Origin: a candidate division WOR-1 bacterium RIFOXYB2_FULL_45_9
GTDB lineage: Bacteria > Margulisbacteria > WOR-1 > O2-12-FULL-45-9 > XYB2-FULL-48-7
Length of the DNA stretch: 64,000 nt
NCBI GenBank assembly: GCA_001771575.1
Contig: MEUD01000001.1
Span: 1,427,277-1,491,276 of the forward strand
Direction: 5' to 3'
Shown: positions 8,287-16,851 of the stretch, one piece after another
How the letters are laid out: the number at the start of each line of letters is the position of its first letter
How positions within the stretch are numbered: the first letter of the stretch is position 1
The notes under the pieces: model-generated
Seen by the model: only the letters and a program-made list of their open reading frames with translations
Database searches by the model: none
Told to the model about the DNA's origin: nothing
Position numbers and translations under genes: made by a program

Positions 8287-9213
8287 ATGTCTGTTTTAAT
8301 CGTCGGGACGATCGCGCTTGATTCGATCAAAACGCCGTTCGGGGATAAGCGGGATATTTTAGGCGGATCGGCCGTCTATGCCGCTGTCGCTTCGAGCTTT
8401 TTTGCTTCAACGACCATGATCGGTCCGATCGGCCATGACTTCCCCAAAGAGCACCTTGATTTTCTTGGTTCGCGCGACATCAACTTGAACGCCCTGCACA
8501 AAATTGACGGACCGACCTTTCGCTGGCAGGGTTATTATGAATACGACATGAACCAGGCCCATACTGTAGATACCAAGCTGAATATTTTGACGAGTTTTGA
8601 CCCTAAGGTCCCGGAAGGCTTGCGCGATACCCCTTATGTTTTTTTGGCCAACCTTGATCCGGAACTTCAGCTTAAGGTGATCGCCCAATTAAAGCGGCCC
8701 CAATTTATTGTCGCTGACACAATGAATTTTTGGATCGAATCCAAAAAAGATGTTTTACATCAATTAATTAAAAAGGTTGATCTGATGGTAATGAATGAAG
8801 GGGAGATCCGCCAGTTTATGGAAACGCCGAACATTCCTTTGGCCGCCCGCCGCTTGATCGAACTGGGTTGTCGAGGCGTGATCGTTAAAAAAGGGGAGCA
8901 TGGCGCCCTCTTTTTTAATAAGGATGAATATTTTTCCGCTCCTTCTTACCCCCAGGAAGAACTAAAGGACCCGACCGGGGCGGGAGACACCTTCGGCGGT
9001 GCTTTTATCGGTTATCTGGCGAAGAGCGACGATCGAAGTGCCGAAAATATCCGCCGCGCGGTGGTCGTTGGCTCGGTGATGGCTTCTTTTAACGTCGAAG
9101 ATTTCAGCCTGGAGCGGATGAAGCGCCTGAAATTAAAAGAAGTCAGAGCGCGTTTTGAAATGATCAGGGGATGCACCAAATTTAATGAACTGGCCGCTTC
9201 CCACTGGGAATAA
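8287..9213 (+). CDS. PfkB-family sugar kinase
   Basis: A 308-residue ribokinase-fold kinase. The start MSVLIVGTIALDSIKTPFG and GGSAVYAAVASSFF form the N-terminal sugar site. DPTGAGDTFGGAF holds the anion hole and catalytic Asp (about residue 240). Substrate is unclear: in several phyla close relatives of this kind occur near nucleoside or methylthio-sugar genes, but nothing here fixes it. A clean GGAGG precedes the ATG. It is followed 22 bp later by an aldolase-fold protein, which suggests a joint step in sugar-phosphate handling, though that protein lacks the usual metal ligands. Confidence 0.85.
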   Translation: MSVLIVGTIALDSIKTPFGDKRDILGGSAVYAAVASSFFASTTMIGPIGHDFPKEHLDFLGSRDINLNALHKIDGPTFRWQGYYEYDMNQAHTVDTKLNILTSFDPKVPEGLRDTPYVFLANLDPELQLKVIAQLKRPQFIVADTMNFWIESKKDVLHQLIKKVDLMVMNEGEIRQFMETPNIPLAARRLIELGCRGVIVKKGEHGALFFNKDEYFSAPSYPQEELKDPTGAGDTFGGAFIGYLAKSDDRSAENIRRAVVVGSVMASFNVEDFSLERMKRLKLKEVRARFEMIRGCTKFNELAASHWE

Positions 9214-9235
9214 TATTAATTAAAGGAGAAAAAAC

Positions 9236-9889
9236 ATGTTGGCAGAATTCAAAAGGATCGGCAGTTATTTGTTCCAAGAAGGATTGGTTAGTTCTCACTC
9301 CGGGAGCATGAGCGTCCGCCATGGCGACACTATTTTTATCACCAGGCAGGAAGCGATGCTGGGCGATTTGCAGGAAGGGGATATTGTTGAAGTGGGACTG
9401 ACCGGCGATGCCGCCAACGCCTCCGGCGAACTTCCCGCTCATCGGGCGATCTACAAAGATACCAAAGCGGAAGCGATCATCCGGGCTTTTCCCTCGCAAG
9501 CAATCGCCGTTTCGATCACCGATAATAAAATTATTCCACAGGATGGAGAAGGCCTTAGGTTGCTGCATGCCGCGGCGATCGTTAGATCTCACCAGTCGGT
9601 CGGGTCCGAAGAGACTGTCCGCCTGCTTCCCGCCTTTCTGCAGGGATCGAGCGTGGTCGCGGTGGTAAAAGGGCAGGGGAGTTTTGCGATCGGCAAAACA
9701 CTGGAAGAAGCTTATAAATTCACCTCGGTCCTGGAAAGTTCATGCAAGATCCTGGTCGCGATCCGCTCTTCCGGCGGCACCCGTCCGTCGGCCCCAGTGG
9801 TCAATAAGGAGAAGCCGGAACACCACCGGAGAAGCGCCATTCCCCCCGGCATCGGGGTAATGGATCGGAGTCGCTATCATAAACGATGA
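9236..9889 (+). CDS. Class II aldolase/adducin-fold protein lacking zinc ligands
   Basis: A 217-residue protein with the FucA/AraD fold: LVSSHSGSMSVRHGDTIFIT matches the NxG-N-S phosphate-binding start, and SGELPAHRAIYKD retains the glutamate that acts as base in FucA. However, the HxH pair expected in the next strand is replaced (AIIRAFPSQAIAVS), and the third His (QHHG in FucA) is replaced by KGQG. All three zinc histidines are therefore missing. An ordinary zinc-dependent aldol cleavage looks unlikely; it may bind a metabolite or be a non-catalytic relative. The C-terminal 40 residues are basic and Pro-rich. The stop overlaps the rel start (ATGA). Confidence 0.75.
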   Translation: MLAEFKRIGSYLFQEGLVSSHSGSMSVRHGDTIFITRQEAMLGDLQEGDIVEVGLTGDAANASGELPAHRAIYKDTKAEAIIRAFPSQAIAVSITDNKIIPQDGEGLRLLHAAAIVRSHQSVGSEETVRLLPAFLQGSSVVAVVKGQGSFAIGKTLEEAYKFTSVLESSCKILVAIRSSGGTRPSAPVVNKEKPEHHRRSAIPPGIGVMDRSRYHKR

Positions 9890-11838
9890 ATGAGCTGATC
9901 CAAAAGGTCCTGGCGTATAATCCCGGCGCCAACGTCGAACTATTGAACAAGGCTTTTGCCTTTGCCGACAAGGTCCACGCCCCGCACAAGCGCCTCTCCG
10001 GCGAATCGTATATCATCCATCCAATGGCGGTCGCCAATATCCTGGCCGACCTTGAACAGGAAGTCGAGGTGATCGCCGCCGCTTTTCTTCACGACGTCAT
10101 GGAGGACGGAGGGATCACCGCGGAAGAGATCTCGGCCCAGTTCGGCAAAGAGATTGCCAAACTGGTCGAAGGAGTGACCAAGCTTAGTCAGTTCTCGTTC
10201 GTTTCCCGGGAAGAGCGCCAGGCGGAAAACTTCCGTAAGATGTTTGTGGCGATGGGCGAAGACTACAGGGTGATCGTCATCAAACTGGCCGACCGACTGC
10301 ATAACATGCGGACACTTCAGCATCTTTCGCCGGCGAAGCAAAAAGAAACAGCCCTGGAGACCAGGGAAATCTTTGCCCCGCTGGCCCACCGGATGGGGAT
10401 GTGGCGGATCAAATGGCAGCTCGAAGACCTGGCGTTCCGCTATCTTGAACCGGAGCCGTATCAGAGCATTCGGGAAAAAGTGGCGCAGAGCTATGGTGAA
10501 CGGGAAAAGTTCATCAACGACTTTATTGAACAATTGCGGACGCTGGTCGGCACGGTCGGGATAACTCCTGAGCTTAAAGGGCGGGCCAAGCATTTTTTTA
10601 GCATCCACCGGAAAATGGTTGACCAGCGGCTCGATTTTGAAGAGATCTACGACCTTTTTGCCGTCCGGGTCATCGTGGAAAAACTGAAGGACTGTTACGT
10701 CGTCCTAGGTTTGGTTCACGACGCCTGGAAGCCGATCCCGGGACGTTTTCGTGATTACATCGCGATGCCCAAGTCGAATGGCTACCAGTCTCTCCACACG
10801 ACGGTGATGGGGCCTTTCGGCCGTCCGGTCGAGATCCAGATCAGGACCCGGGAAATGCACCGGATCGCCGAATATGGAGTTGCCGCCCACTGGCGCTATA
10901 AGGAAGGGTCGTCGACCGACAAAATGCTTGACCAAAAGATGGCCTGGCTCCGTCAAATGCTGGAATGGCAAAGCGAGCTCAAAGACGCCAAAGATTTTAT
11001 GGAAAGCCTGAAGATCGACCTGGTGATGGAAGAGGTGTTTGTTTTTACCCCCAAAGGAGATGTTTTCAACCTGCCGATCAGCGCCACCCCGGTTGATTTT
11101 GCTTACCGGATCCATACTGAAGTTGGGAATCGCTGTGTTGGGGCCAAGGTCAACGGTTCGATCGTGCCGCTTGATTCCCTTCTCCATCAGGGGGACATTG
11201 TCGAGATCATTACGGGCAAAAAGGATGGTCCGAGCCGTGATTGGCTGGGCTTTATCAAAACGGCCGGCGCCAGGGTCAAGATCAAGAACTGGTTCAAGCG
11301 CCAGCGTCCGGTGGATGAGAAAGAAGCCTTGGCCGAGAAGCCGGCCAAAGAAGTTGTCCAATCCTCTCCCGGACCCAGGCCTCGTCGGGTCAAAGGGAAG
11401 GGGCCGGTGGTGGTGGCCGGTCTGGAGAACATCCTGATCAAAATGTCAAAATGCTGTTATCCCATCCCTGGGGAAGAGATCATCGGGTTTGTCACGCACG
11501 GCCGGGGGATCGCCATTCACCGGAGCGATTGCAAAAATGTTCTGCGGCACGATGTCGCTCCGGAGAAAGTGGTCAAGGTCGGTTGGGACCCCAATATCGA
11601 GCAATATTTCCCCGTGCAGATCGAGATCGAGGCCTTTGACCGGGTCGGGGTCTTAAAAGACATTTTAGCCGAAATTTCCGAGATCGGGACCAACGTGTAT
11701 GGCGCGAAGATCTCGACCAAACGCGGGAGCTTCGCGATCCTGCTTTTGACGGTCGACGTCAAGAACGTTGATCATTTGAACAGGGTGATCGCTTCGATCA
11801 AAAAAGTGACCGACGTGTATACCGTCAACCGGAAGTAG
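9886..11838 (+). CDS. rel: Bifunctional (p)ppGpp synthetase/hydrolase
   Basis: A 650-residue stringent-response enzyme. The HD hydrolase domain has YIIHPMAVA, FLHDVMEDGG and LADRLHNMRTL, so the metal and catalytic residues are intact. The synthetase domain has RFRDYIAMPKSNGYQSLHTT and VEIQIRTREMHRIAEYG. Then come TGS (VFVFTPKGDVFNLP), a zinc-finger-like region with SKCCYPIPG and a C-terminal ACT domain. It should both make and degrade (p)ppGpp. The helical segment between TGS and the CC motif is about 60 residues rather than over 100, which explains the short total length. The start is coupled to the upstream gene. Confidence 0.93.
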   Translation: MNELIQKVLAYNPGANVELLNKAFAFADKVHAPHKRLSGESYIIHPMAVANILADLEQEVEVIAAAFLHDVMEDGGITAEEISAQFGKEIAKLVEGVTKLSQFSFVSREERQAENFRKMFVAMGEDYRVIVIKLADRLHNMRTLQHLSPAKQKETALETREIFAPLAHRMGMWRIKWQLEDLAFRYLEPEPYQSIREKVAQSYGEREKFINDFIEQLRTLVGTVGITPELKGRAKHFFSIHRKMVDQRLDFEEIYDLFAVRVIVEKLKDCYVVLGLVHDAWKPIPGRFRDYIAMPKSNGYQSLHTTVMGPFGRPVEIQIRTREMHRIAEYGVAAHWRYKEGSSTDKMLDQKMAWLRQMLEWQSELKDAKDFMESLKIDLVMEEVFVFTPKGDVFNLPISATPVDFAYRIHTEVGNRCVGAKVNGSIVPLDSLLHQGDIVEIITGKKDGPSRDWLGFIKTAGARVKIKNWFKRQRPVDEKEALAEKPAKEVVQSSPGPRPRRVKGKGPVVVAGLENILIKMSKCCYPIPGEEIIGFVTHGRGIAIHRSDCKNVLRHDVAPEKVVKVGWDPNIEQYFPVQIEIEAFDRVGVLKDILAEISEIGTNVYGAKISTKRGSFAILLLTVDVKNVDHLNRVIASIKKVTDVYTVNRK

Positions 11839-11864
11839 CCAGCCTTTTTTTGCCCCTTTTATTG

Positions 11865-11873
11865 TGCTATAAT
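11865..11873 (+). promoter_or_regulatory. Extended -10 promoter of holB, leaderless arrangement
   Basis: TGCTATAAT (11865-11873) is identical to the yggS and coaX elements. The GTG start codon of holB follows after 7 nt, at or next to the expected transcription start. No ribosome binding site fits between. Confidence 0.72.
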
Positions 11874-11880
11874 TTACAAC

Positions 11881-12567
11881 GTGCATCCCGTGCTTGAGGG
11901 AATAAAGCTTAGTGAGCGGATCGCTTCCGCTTATCTTTTTTTAGGCCCGCCAGGACCGGCCAAGTCCGAGGCGGCCAGGGAGTTTGCCGAAAGTTTGGGG
12001 ACCCGAAAAGTCGATTTGATCGTCTTGAAGCCTGAAGGGGCAACCATCAAGATCGACCAGATCAGAGAGGTCCAGCAGATGGTCAGGTATGGTCCCAGCG
12101 CCGGACCGCGGCTTTTCGCGATCATCGAAGAAGCTGATAAGCTGACCCCGGAAGCTTCGGCCTCTTTTTTGAAAACTTTGGAAGAACCGCCTCCCGGGGT
12201 GGTTTTTATCCTGCTGGTGGAGAGGGACGACCGGCTTCCGAACACGATCATGTCCCGCTGTCAGCGGGTGATCTTTGGCGAAGAGGCGCGACCGCCTTTA
12301 GCGAACGAGGATTTCGCTCATTTCCGGCTCGACTTGAAGAAGGTCCGTGAAAAAGGGGTTCTGGAATTGCTTGATTTTTCCGCCCGGCTCGAAAAGGAAA
12401 AGGAGCGGCTCGAAGAATTGCTCTATGATCTGGTCTATTACGCGCACGAAGAACTGAAAGACGCTAGATTGTGCCGGATCTTGCTCGAAACGATAAAAAA
12501 CATCAAGCGCTACGTCAGCTCCAAGCTCGCGCTTGACGTAGCTTGTTTGAAAATGGGAGAGGCATGA
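11881..12567 (+). CDS. holB: DNA polymerase III delta-prime subunit, short form
   Basis: A 228-residue AAA+ clamp-loader subunit. LFLGPPGPAKSEAAREFA is a Walker A-like loop with the usual Lys-Ser kept. IDQIREVQQMV, ADKLTPEASASFLKTLEEPP and the SRC sequence in LPNTIMSRCQ identify delta-prime. E. coli delta-prime has 334 residues; here the C-terminal collar domain is reduced and no zinc-binding cysteine module is visible between Walker A and B. The GTG start sits 7 nt after a -10 box. The stop overlaps ricT, the holB-ricT order known from Firmicutes. Confidence 0.85.
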   Translation: MHPVLEGIKLSERIASAYLFLGPPGPAKSEAAREFAESLGTRKVDLIVLKPEGATIKIDQIREVQQMVRYGPSAGPRLFAIIEEADKLTPEASASFLKTLEEPPPGVVFILLVERDDRLPNTIMSRCQRVIFGEEARPPLANEDFAHFRLDLKKVREKGVLELLDFSARLEKEKERLEELLYDLVYYAHEELKDARLCRILLETIKNIKRYVSSKLALDVACLKMGEA

Positions 12568-13253
12568 AAGAAAAATTAGGGATCAAATTACGCAAGTTCA
12601 GCCGGATCTGCCCGATCACCGGCTACCGCGAAGAGTCGATCAAGGTCGGCTCTCCCGTTATTGTCCAGACCGATCGCGGGGTGGAGTTCGGCGAGATCAT
12701 TACTTTATCGGCCGGGACCTCCAGGGCGCTCTCCCGTGACGTCAGGCTGAAAAAAGTCCTTCGTTACGCGACGCCGGACGACGTGGAAAAGGAGCGGCAG
12801 ATGCAGGAGAGAGAAGCGCAAGCTCTCCAGGCGGCGGCCCAGAAGATCAAAGAATACGAATTGCCGATCAAGGTGATCAACCTGGAATATCTTTTTGACG
12901 ATAGCCGGCTGATCATTTATTACCGGAACAAAGGGAACAGCGACAAGCCACCGGTCCTGCGGGACCTGGCGCGGGACCTGTCGGTGACCCTGTCGGCGCG
13001 GGTCGACTTGAGGCAGGTTTCACCCCGAGACGATGCTCGCCTGCTTGGCGGGCTGGGCCCTTGCGGCCGGTCGCTATGTTGTTCAGTTTGGCTTGACAAG
13101 CCGAAGCATGTGACGGTCAGGATGGCCAAGGACCAGGGACTGGCCATCTCCCCGACCAAAACGTCCGGGGTTTGCGGCCGTTTGCTTTGCTGTTTGGAAT
13201 ACGAGTATGAAAAACCGACACAGAGAGGAGGAAAAGAGAATGCCAAAAATTGA
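12564..13253 (+). CDS. ricT: PSP1-domain protein RicT (YaaT)
   Basis: A 229-residue protein. In Bacillus RicT works with RicA and RicF in an Fe-S-bearing complex that promotes RNase Y processing and affects sporulation and competence. The PSP1 core carries RVDLRQVSPRDDARLLGGLG, and the two conserved cysteine motifs CGRSLCC and CGRLLCC are present. The start at 12564 was chosen because it overlaps the holB stop (ATGA) and gives the canonical N-terminus, rather than the in-frame ATG at 12543. No ricA or ricF is seen nearby. It overlaps the next small gene by 14 bp. Confidence 0.9.
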   Translation: MKEKLGIKLRKFSRICPITGYREESIKVGSPVIVQTDRGVEFGEIITLSAGTSRALSRDVRLKKVLRYATPDDVEKERQMQEREAQALQAAAQKIKEYELPIKVINLEYLFDDSRLIIYYRNKGNSDKPPVLRDLARDLSVTLSARVDLRQVSPRDDARLLGGLGPCGRSLCCSVWLDKPKHVTVRMAKDQGLAISPTKTSGVCGRLLCCLEYEYEKPTQRGGKENAKN

Positions 13254-13434
13254 GATCCGCAAAGGCGAAGAACTCGATAAGGCCCTGCGCAAGTTCAAAA
13301 TGAAACTGCGCCACGAAGGGACTTTGGACGAGATGAAAAAGCGGGAATTCTACGAAAAGCCTTCGCAGCGCAGGAGGAGAGAGGAAGAGGAGGCCAAACG
13401 GCGGGAAGTAAAACGACGCCGAGATTCCGACTAA
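13240..13434 (+). CDS. rpsU: 30S ribosomal protein S21
   Basis: A 64-residue highly basic protein. MPKIEIRKGEELDKALRKF followed by KREFYEKPSQRRRREEE is the S21 pattern, in which the N-terminal part pairs with 16S rRNA near the anti-Shine-Dalgarno end and the tail is Arg/Lys-rich. The start at 13240 has GAGAGGAGG just upstream; an earlier in-frame ATG at 13207 lies inside ricT and would have no role. The position between ricT and an LPS-transport gene is unusual for rpsU. Confidence 0.88.
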   Translation: MPKIEIRKGEELDKALRKFKMKLRHEGTLDEMKKREFYEKPSQRRRREEEEAKRREVKRRRDSD

Positions 13435-13438
13435 GCCG

Positions 13439-14515
13439 ATGAAGATTCTCGACCGCTACGTCATCCGCGAGATGCTTGGCCCCTTTTTTATTGGGGTGGT
13501 CGGCTTTATCCTGGTGATGACGGTCGATCTGCTCTTCACGATGGCCGACCTGATCATAAATAAGGGAGTTCCCTTTTTTGCGGTCTTGAAGCTGTTGGCC
13601 TATAAACTGCCGTCGATCCTGGTCCTGACCTTTCCGGTCTCGACCCTGTTTGGAACGACCATGGCGGTGGGCCGTTTTTGCAAAGATAACGAAATGGCTG
13701 CCTTCCGGACCTCGGGAGTCAGCCTTTTTCGTTTAGCCCGGCCGATCCTGCTGGTCGGCATGCTGGTCAGTCTCCTGGCTTTTTTTACCAACGAAAAGAT
13801 CGTGCCGCGTGCCAACTTTGTTTCCAGCCAGATCGTCCGCCAGATCATCCAGCGACAGCCCCTTCCCGACGTCAAAGATAACGTCTTCTTTAAGGATTCC
13901 CAGAACCGCTTCTATTACGCCAATCAGGTCAACATGAAGTCCAAGACGATGAGCAAGGTTATGGTCTACGAGATCCAGTCCGGCGCCTATCCCAGGACGA
14001 TCCTGGCGGATAAGGCCAATTTTACCGGCAATATTTGGGAACTGCGCCAGGGCGTGATCCACAAATATGATCAGAGCGGGCACTTAAGCTACGAGGCAAA
14101 ATTCGATAAGATGAAAATATCCGTGATCGAGGACTTAAACCGCTTTAGCGATCAGAAGACATTTGCCGACATGGACCGGAAAGAGCTTCAGGGAATGATC
14201 GATTCTTTGGCCAAAAGCGGCTCCAACACCCGGGCATTGCTGACCGAACTCTATTTGAAATACTCGATCCCGCTCACCTGTTTTATTTTCGCGCTGGTCG
14301 GGATCCCATTTTCCCTTTCTTCCCCGCGTTCCGGACAGACCTGGGGGATCGTCGTGACCATTGTTTTCATGTTCACTTTTTACGTCTTTGCTTCGGTCTT
14401 CCGCTCGCTCGGTAAAGGAGGCCTGGTCACTCCGGAGATCGCCGCCTTCGCGCCGCAAACCAGTTTTATGATTATTGGTTTTGTAATGCTATACTTTCAG
14501 GGAAGGTATCGCTAA
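13439..14515 (+). CDS. LptF/LptG-family LPS export permease
   Basis: A 358-residue inner-membrane protein of the YjgP/YjgQ family. MKILDRYVIREMLGPFFIGV is the family start. Three N-terminal helices are followed by a periplasmic beta-jellyroll (about 135-265) and three C-terminal helices with the LVGIPFSL motif. LptF and LptG form the channel that extracts lipopolysaccharide and passes it to LptC. Only one permease gene is present here, so either the partner lies elsewhere or it forms a homodimer. An lptD-type gene lies two genes downstream. Whether it is LptF or LptG cannot be decided by eye. Confidence 0.9.
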   Translation: MKILDRYVIREMLGPFFIGVVGFILVMTVDLLFTMADLIINKGVPFFAVLKLLAYKLPSILVLTFPVSTLFGTTMAVGRFCKDNEMAAFRTSGVSLFRLARPILLVGMLVSLLAFFTNEKIVPRANFVSSQIVRQIIQRQPLPDVKDNVFFKDSQNRFYYANQVNMKSKTMSKVMVYEIQSGAYPRTILADKANFTGNIWELRQGVIHKYDQSGHLSYEAKFDKMKISVIEDLNRFSDQKTFADMDRKELQGMIDSLAKSGSNTRALLTELYLKYSIPLTCFIFALVGIPFSLSSPRSGQTWGIVVTIVFMFTFYVFASVFRSLGKGGLVTPEIAAFAPQTSFMIIGFVMLYFQGRYR

Positions 14516-16849
14516 ATGGAAACACTCCTCGATCCAATTGAGTTGAAATCTTTGGGGCAAAGAGAGCTGGCGTCCGGCGCGTATAAGAAATCGCAGTCTT
14601 TTTTCGCCCAGGCGGCCCTTCTTTCCCCTCACGTTTTTCCGTACATTTTGCTTGATTATGAGGACTGCATTGGCCGGGACCAGAGTCGGGTCGGGCCGCG
14701 CATGGCACTGGCCGGATTTCTTTTGGCGACCGGGCATCTTGATGCCGCTCTTTTGGAACTGGAAGAGGTCTTGATCGCTGATCCCCAAAATATTGAAGCG
14801 TATAACGCGCTGGGGCGCCTTTTCATTGCGCTTGAGCGGATCGACGACGCCATTTCTCTCCTGGAGCGCTCGATCAAAGAAGGGGTCCGCGATGTCATTT
14901 TGATCGAGATCCTGGCCGGAGCGTATTTGGAAAAAGGGCGGATCAGCGAAGCGATCAAGTTTTACGAAGAGATCCTGACCCACCGTCCGACCGACAAGCA
15001 GACCTTGCGGATTTTGGGGGAATTGCACGCCCGGATCGAAAATTACAAGCAGGCGGCCCGTTACTATCAATTGATGTTTTCCGACGATCCCGAAGTAGTG
15101 CGGGAGGTTGTTGGGCGCCTGGAAGGGCTTCTGCAAAAAGTTGAAGCGAGCATCGAGATCAGGGAGATCCTTTCGGACGTTTACATGCGGACGATCAAGC
15201 CGGAAGCGGCGGTTGAAAAATTGAAGGAGATCCTCCGTTTGGAGCCGTCCAAGCTGGACGAAATCATCGGCCGCTTGCGCTCGGTGCTCAAAAGTTATCC
15301 CAACCTGCCGTCGGCGGCCCTGGCGCTGGCGGAAGCGCTCCGGACCAGAGGGGATTTGAGCGCGGCGGTTGAGCAGTACAATGAATTATTCAAATCACAT
15401 CCGGAAATGGCGGGGGAAGTATCGGACGGTTATCGCTCGATCCTTGGAAGCTGTCCGGAGCAGATCCTTGCCCGGACCTATCTCCTTGATATCCTGCTTG
15501 GCCAGAACCGGACCGAAGAGGCACTGGTCGAGCTGGGGAAAATGGTTGAAATGGACCCGTCGGCGGCGGAGATGGTTATCCGCAGGTGCCGTGAGATCCT
15601 GCGGGCCAAACCCCAGCTTTTATCGGCCCACGTCGTTCTGGGTAAGGCCTGTTTGGCCAAAGGCGATTTTCAGCGGGCCGCGCTATCAGCCGAAGGGGTC
15701 ATAAATATCGACAAGAAATACGTTCCGGCCTACCTGTTGTTGGGAGAGGCCTACGCTAATCTGAACTTGCCCCGCAAATCGGTCGAGACTTTCCGGACCG
15801 CTTTAACTTTGGACCCTTACAATCTGGAAGTTCACGCCAAATACAAGGCGGCCAAAGAAGAACAGCTCGATCAGGAGATCGTTTCCCTGAAAGAGAAACT
15901 GCAGGAGGACTCCTGGAAACTTTCCCAGCATCTTGACCTGGCAAAAGCTTATTTGGAGAAAGGGGAGAGGGAGAACGCCATTCGCCAGCTACAGCTTGGT
16001 CAAAAAGACCAACTTCGCGCTCCGCTCGCTTTCTTAATGCTTGGCGGTGTCCACCGGAGCCTGGGCCGTTTTGATCTGGCGATCGACAATTATCAGCGGG
16101 CGCTTCAGTCGGCCAACCAGGAGCAGGCCAAGATCATCAGGTTCAACATTGGGACGACTTACGAATGCGCCGGCGAACCGCGCAAAGCGATCGAAATATA
16201 TGAAGAGCTGTTGCAGGAAGACCTTGATTTTGCCGACCTGCAGAAGAGGAGCCGGCAGCTACAGGGGGCGAGCCTGCAGAGCATGCGCAACAAGCCGCTC
16301 CGCGCGGTGATCAGCGACTATGGGAAGGCGGATATTACCGCGGTCTGGGGGAGGGAATTGAGGGTCCCCGGTCGGGCGGGAGACGACGTGAGCCTCTCTT
16401 TCGGCCACGAGCACAACCAGAACGGGGTCGAGTATTTTATGAAAGGGATGTGCCAGGCGGCGGAAGAAGAATTCCTCCTGGCGGTCCAGCTTGACCGGCG
16501 TTTTGCCTCTGCGTCCAATAATTTGGGGATCGCTCTCATGAAACAGGGAAAGCTGGAAGAAGCCCGCCTGCGGATCAACGACGCGGTCCACGTTGACCCG
16601 GCGTCGCCGGTTTTTCACAACAACCTGGGGGTGGTCAATTATCTTCTGGGCCGGTTGGAGTTCGCGGTGATCGCCCTGGAGCGGAGTTTCGCGCTTGACC
16701 AGGAGTCTCCAACCATTTTCATTAACCTGGGGGACGCATATTACTTCAGGCAAGAAGGGCAGAAAGCGATCGAGCTCTACCGGCAAGTTGGTTCGTTCGA
16801 TCCGCTGGCCGACCTTGCCAGGCAGCGTCTTCTCTACAAGATTCCGTAA
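14516..16849 (+). CDS. Large tetratricopeptide-repeat protein
   Basis: A 777-residue protein made almost wholly of TPR units, for example PQNIEAYNALGRLFIALERI, DPYNLEVHAKYKAA and SPVFHNNLGVVNYLLGRLEF. At least twelve repeats are visible, with a linker near 575-620. No signal peptide or membrane helix was found, so it is probably cytoplasmic. It starts immediately after the stop of the LPS permease (no gap) and precedes lptD, which hints at a scaffold role in envelope assembly, though TPR proteins are too general to call a function. No enzymatic domain is seen. Confidence 0.82.
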   Translation: METLLDPIELKSLGQRELASGAYKKSQSFFAQAALLSPHVFPYILLDYEDCIGRDQSRVGPRMALAGFLLATGHLDAALLELEEVLIADPQNIEAYNALGRLFIALERIDDAISLLERSIKEGVRDVILIEILAGAYLEKGRISEAIKFYEEILTHRPTDKQTLRILGELHARIENYKQAARYYQLMFSDDPEVVREVVGRLEGLLQKVEASIEIREILSDVYMRTIKPEAAVEKLKEILRLEPSKLDEIIGRLRSVLKSYPNLPSAALALAEALRTRGDLSAAVEQYNELFKSHPEMAGEVSDGYRSILGSCPEQILARTYLLDILLGQNRTEEALVELGKMVEMDPSAAEMVIRRCREILRAKPQLLSAHVVLGKACLAKGDFQRAALSAEGVINIDKKYVPAYLLLGEAYANLNLPRKSVETFRTALTLDPYNLEVHAKYKAAKEEQLDQEIVSLKEKLQEDSWKLSQHLDLAKAYLEKGERENAIRQLQLGQKDQLRAPLAFLMLGGVHRSLGRFDLAIDNYQRALQSANQEQAKIIRFNIGTTYECAGEPRKAIEIYEELLQEDLDFADLQKRSRQLQGASLQSMRNKPLRAVISDYGKADITAVWGRELRVPGRAGDDVSLSFGHEHNQNGVEYFMKGMCQAAEEEFLLAVQLDRRFASASNNLGIALMKQGKLEEARLRINDAVHVDPASPVFHNNLGVVNYLLGRLEFAVIALERSFALDQESPTIFINLGDAYYFRQEGQKAIELYRQVGSFDPLADLARQRLLYKIP

Positions 16850-16851
16850 GT

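Noticed and set aside
16259-16786. Long minus-strand open frame opposite the TPR gene, and similar antisense frames in rel, gltB and amt
   Set aside because: They mirror the codon bias of the sense genes, have no ribosome binding sites and show no recognisable protein motifs.
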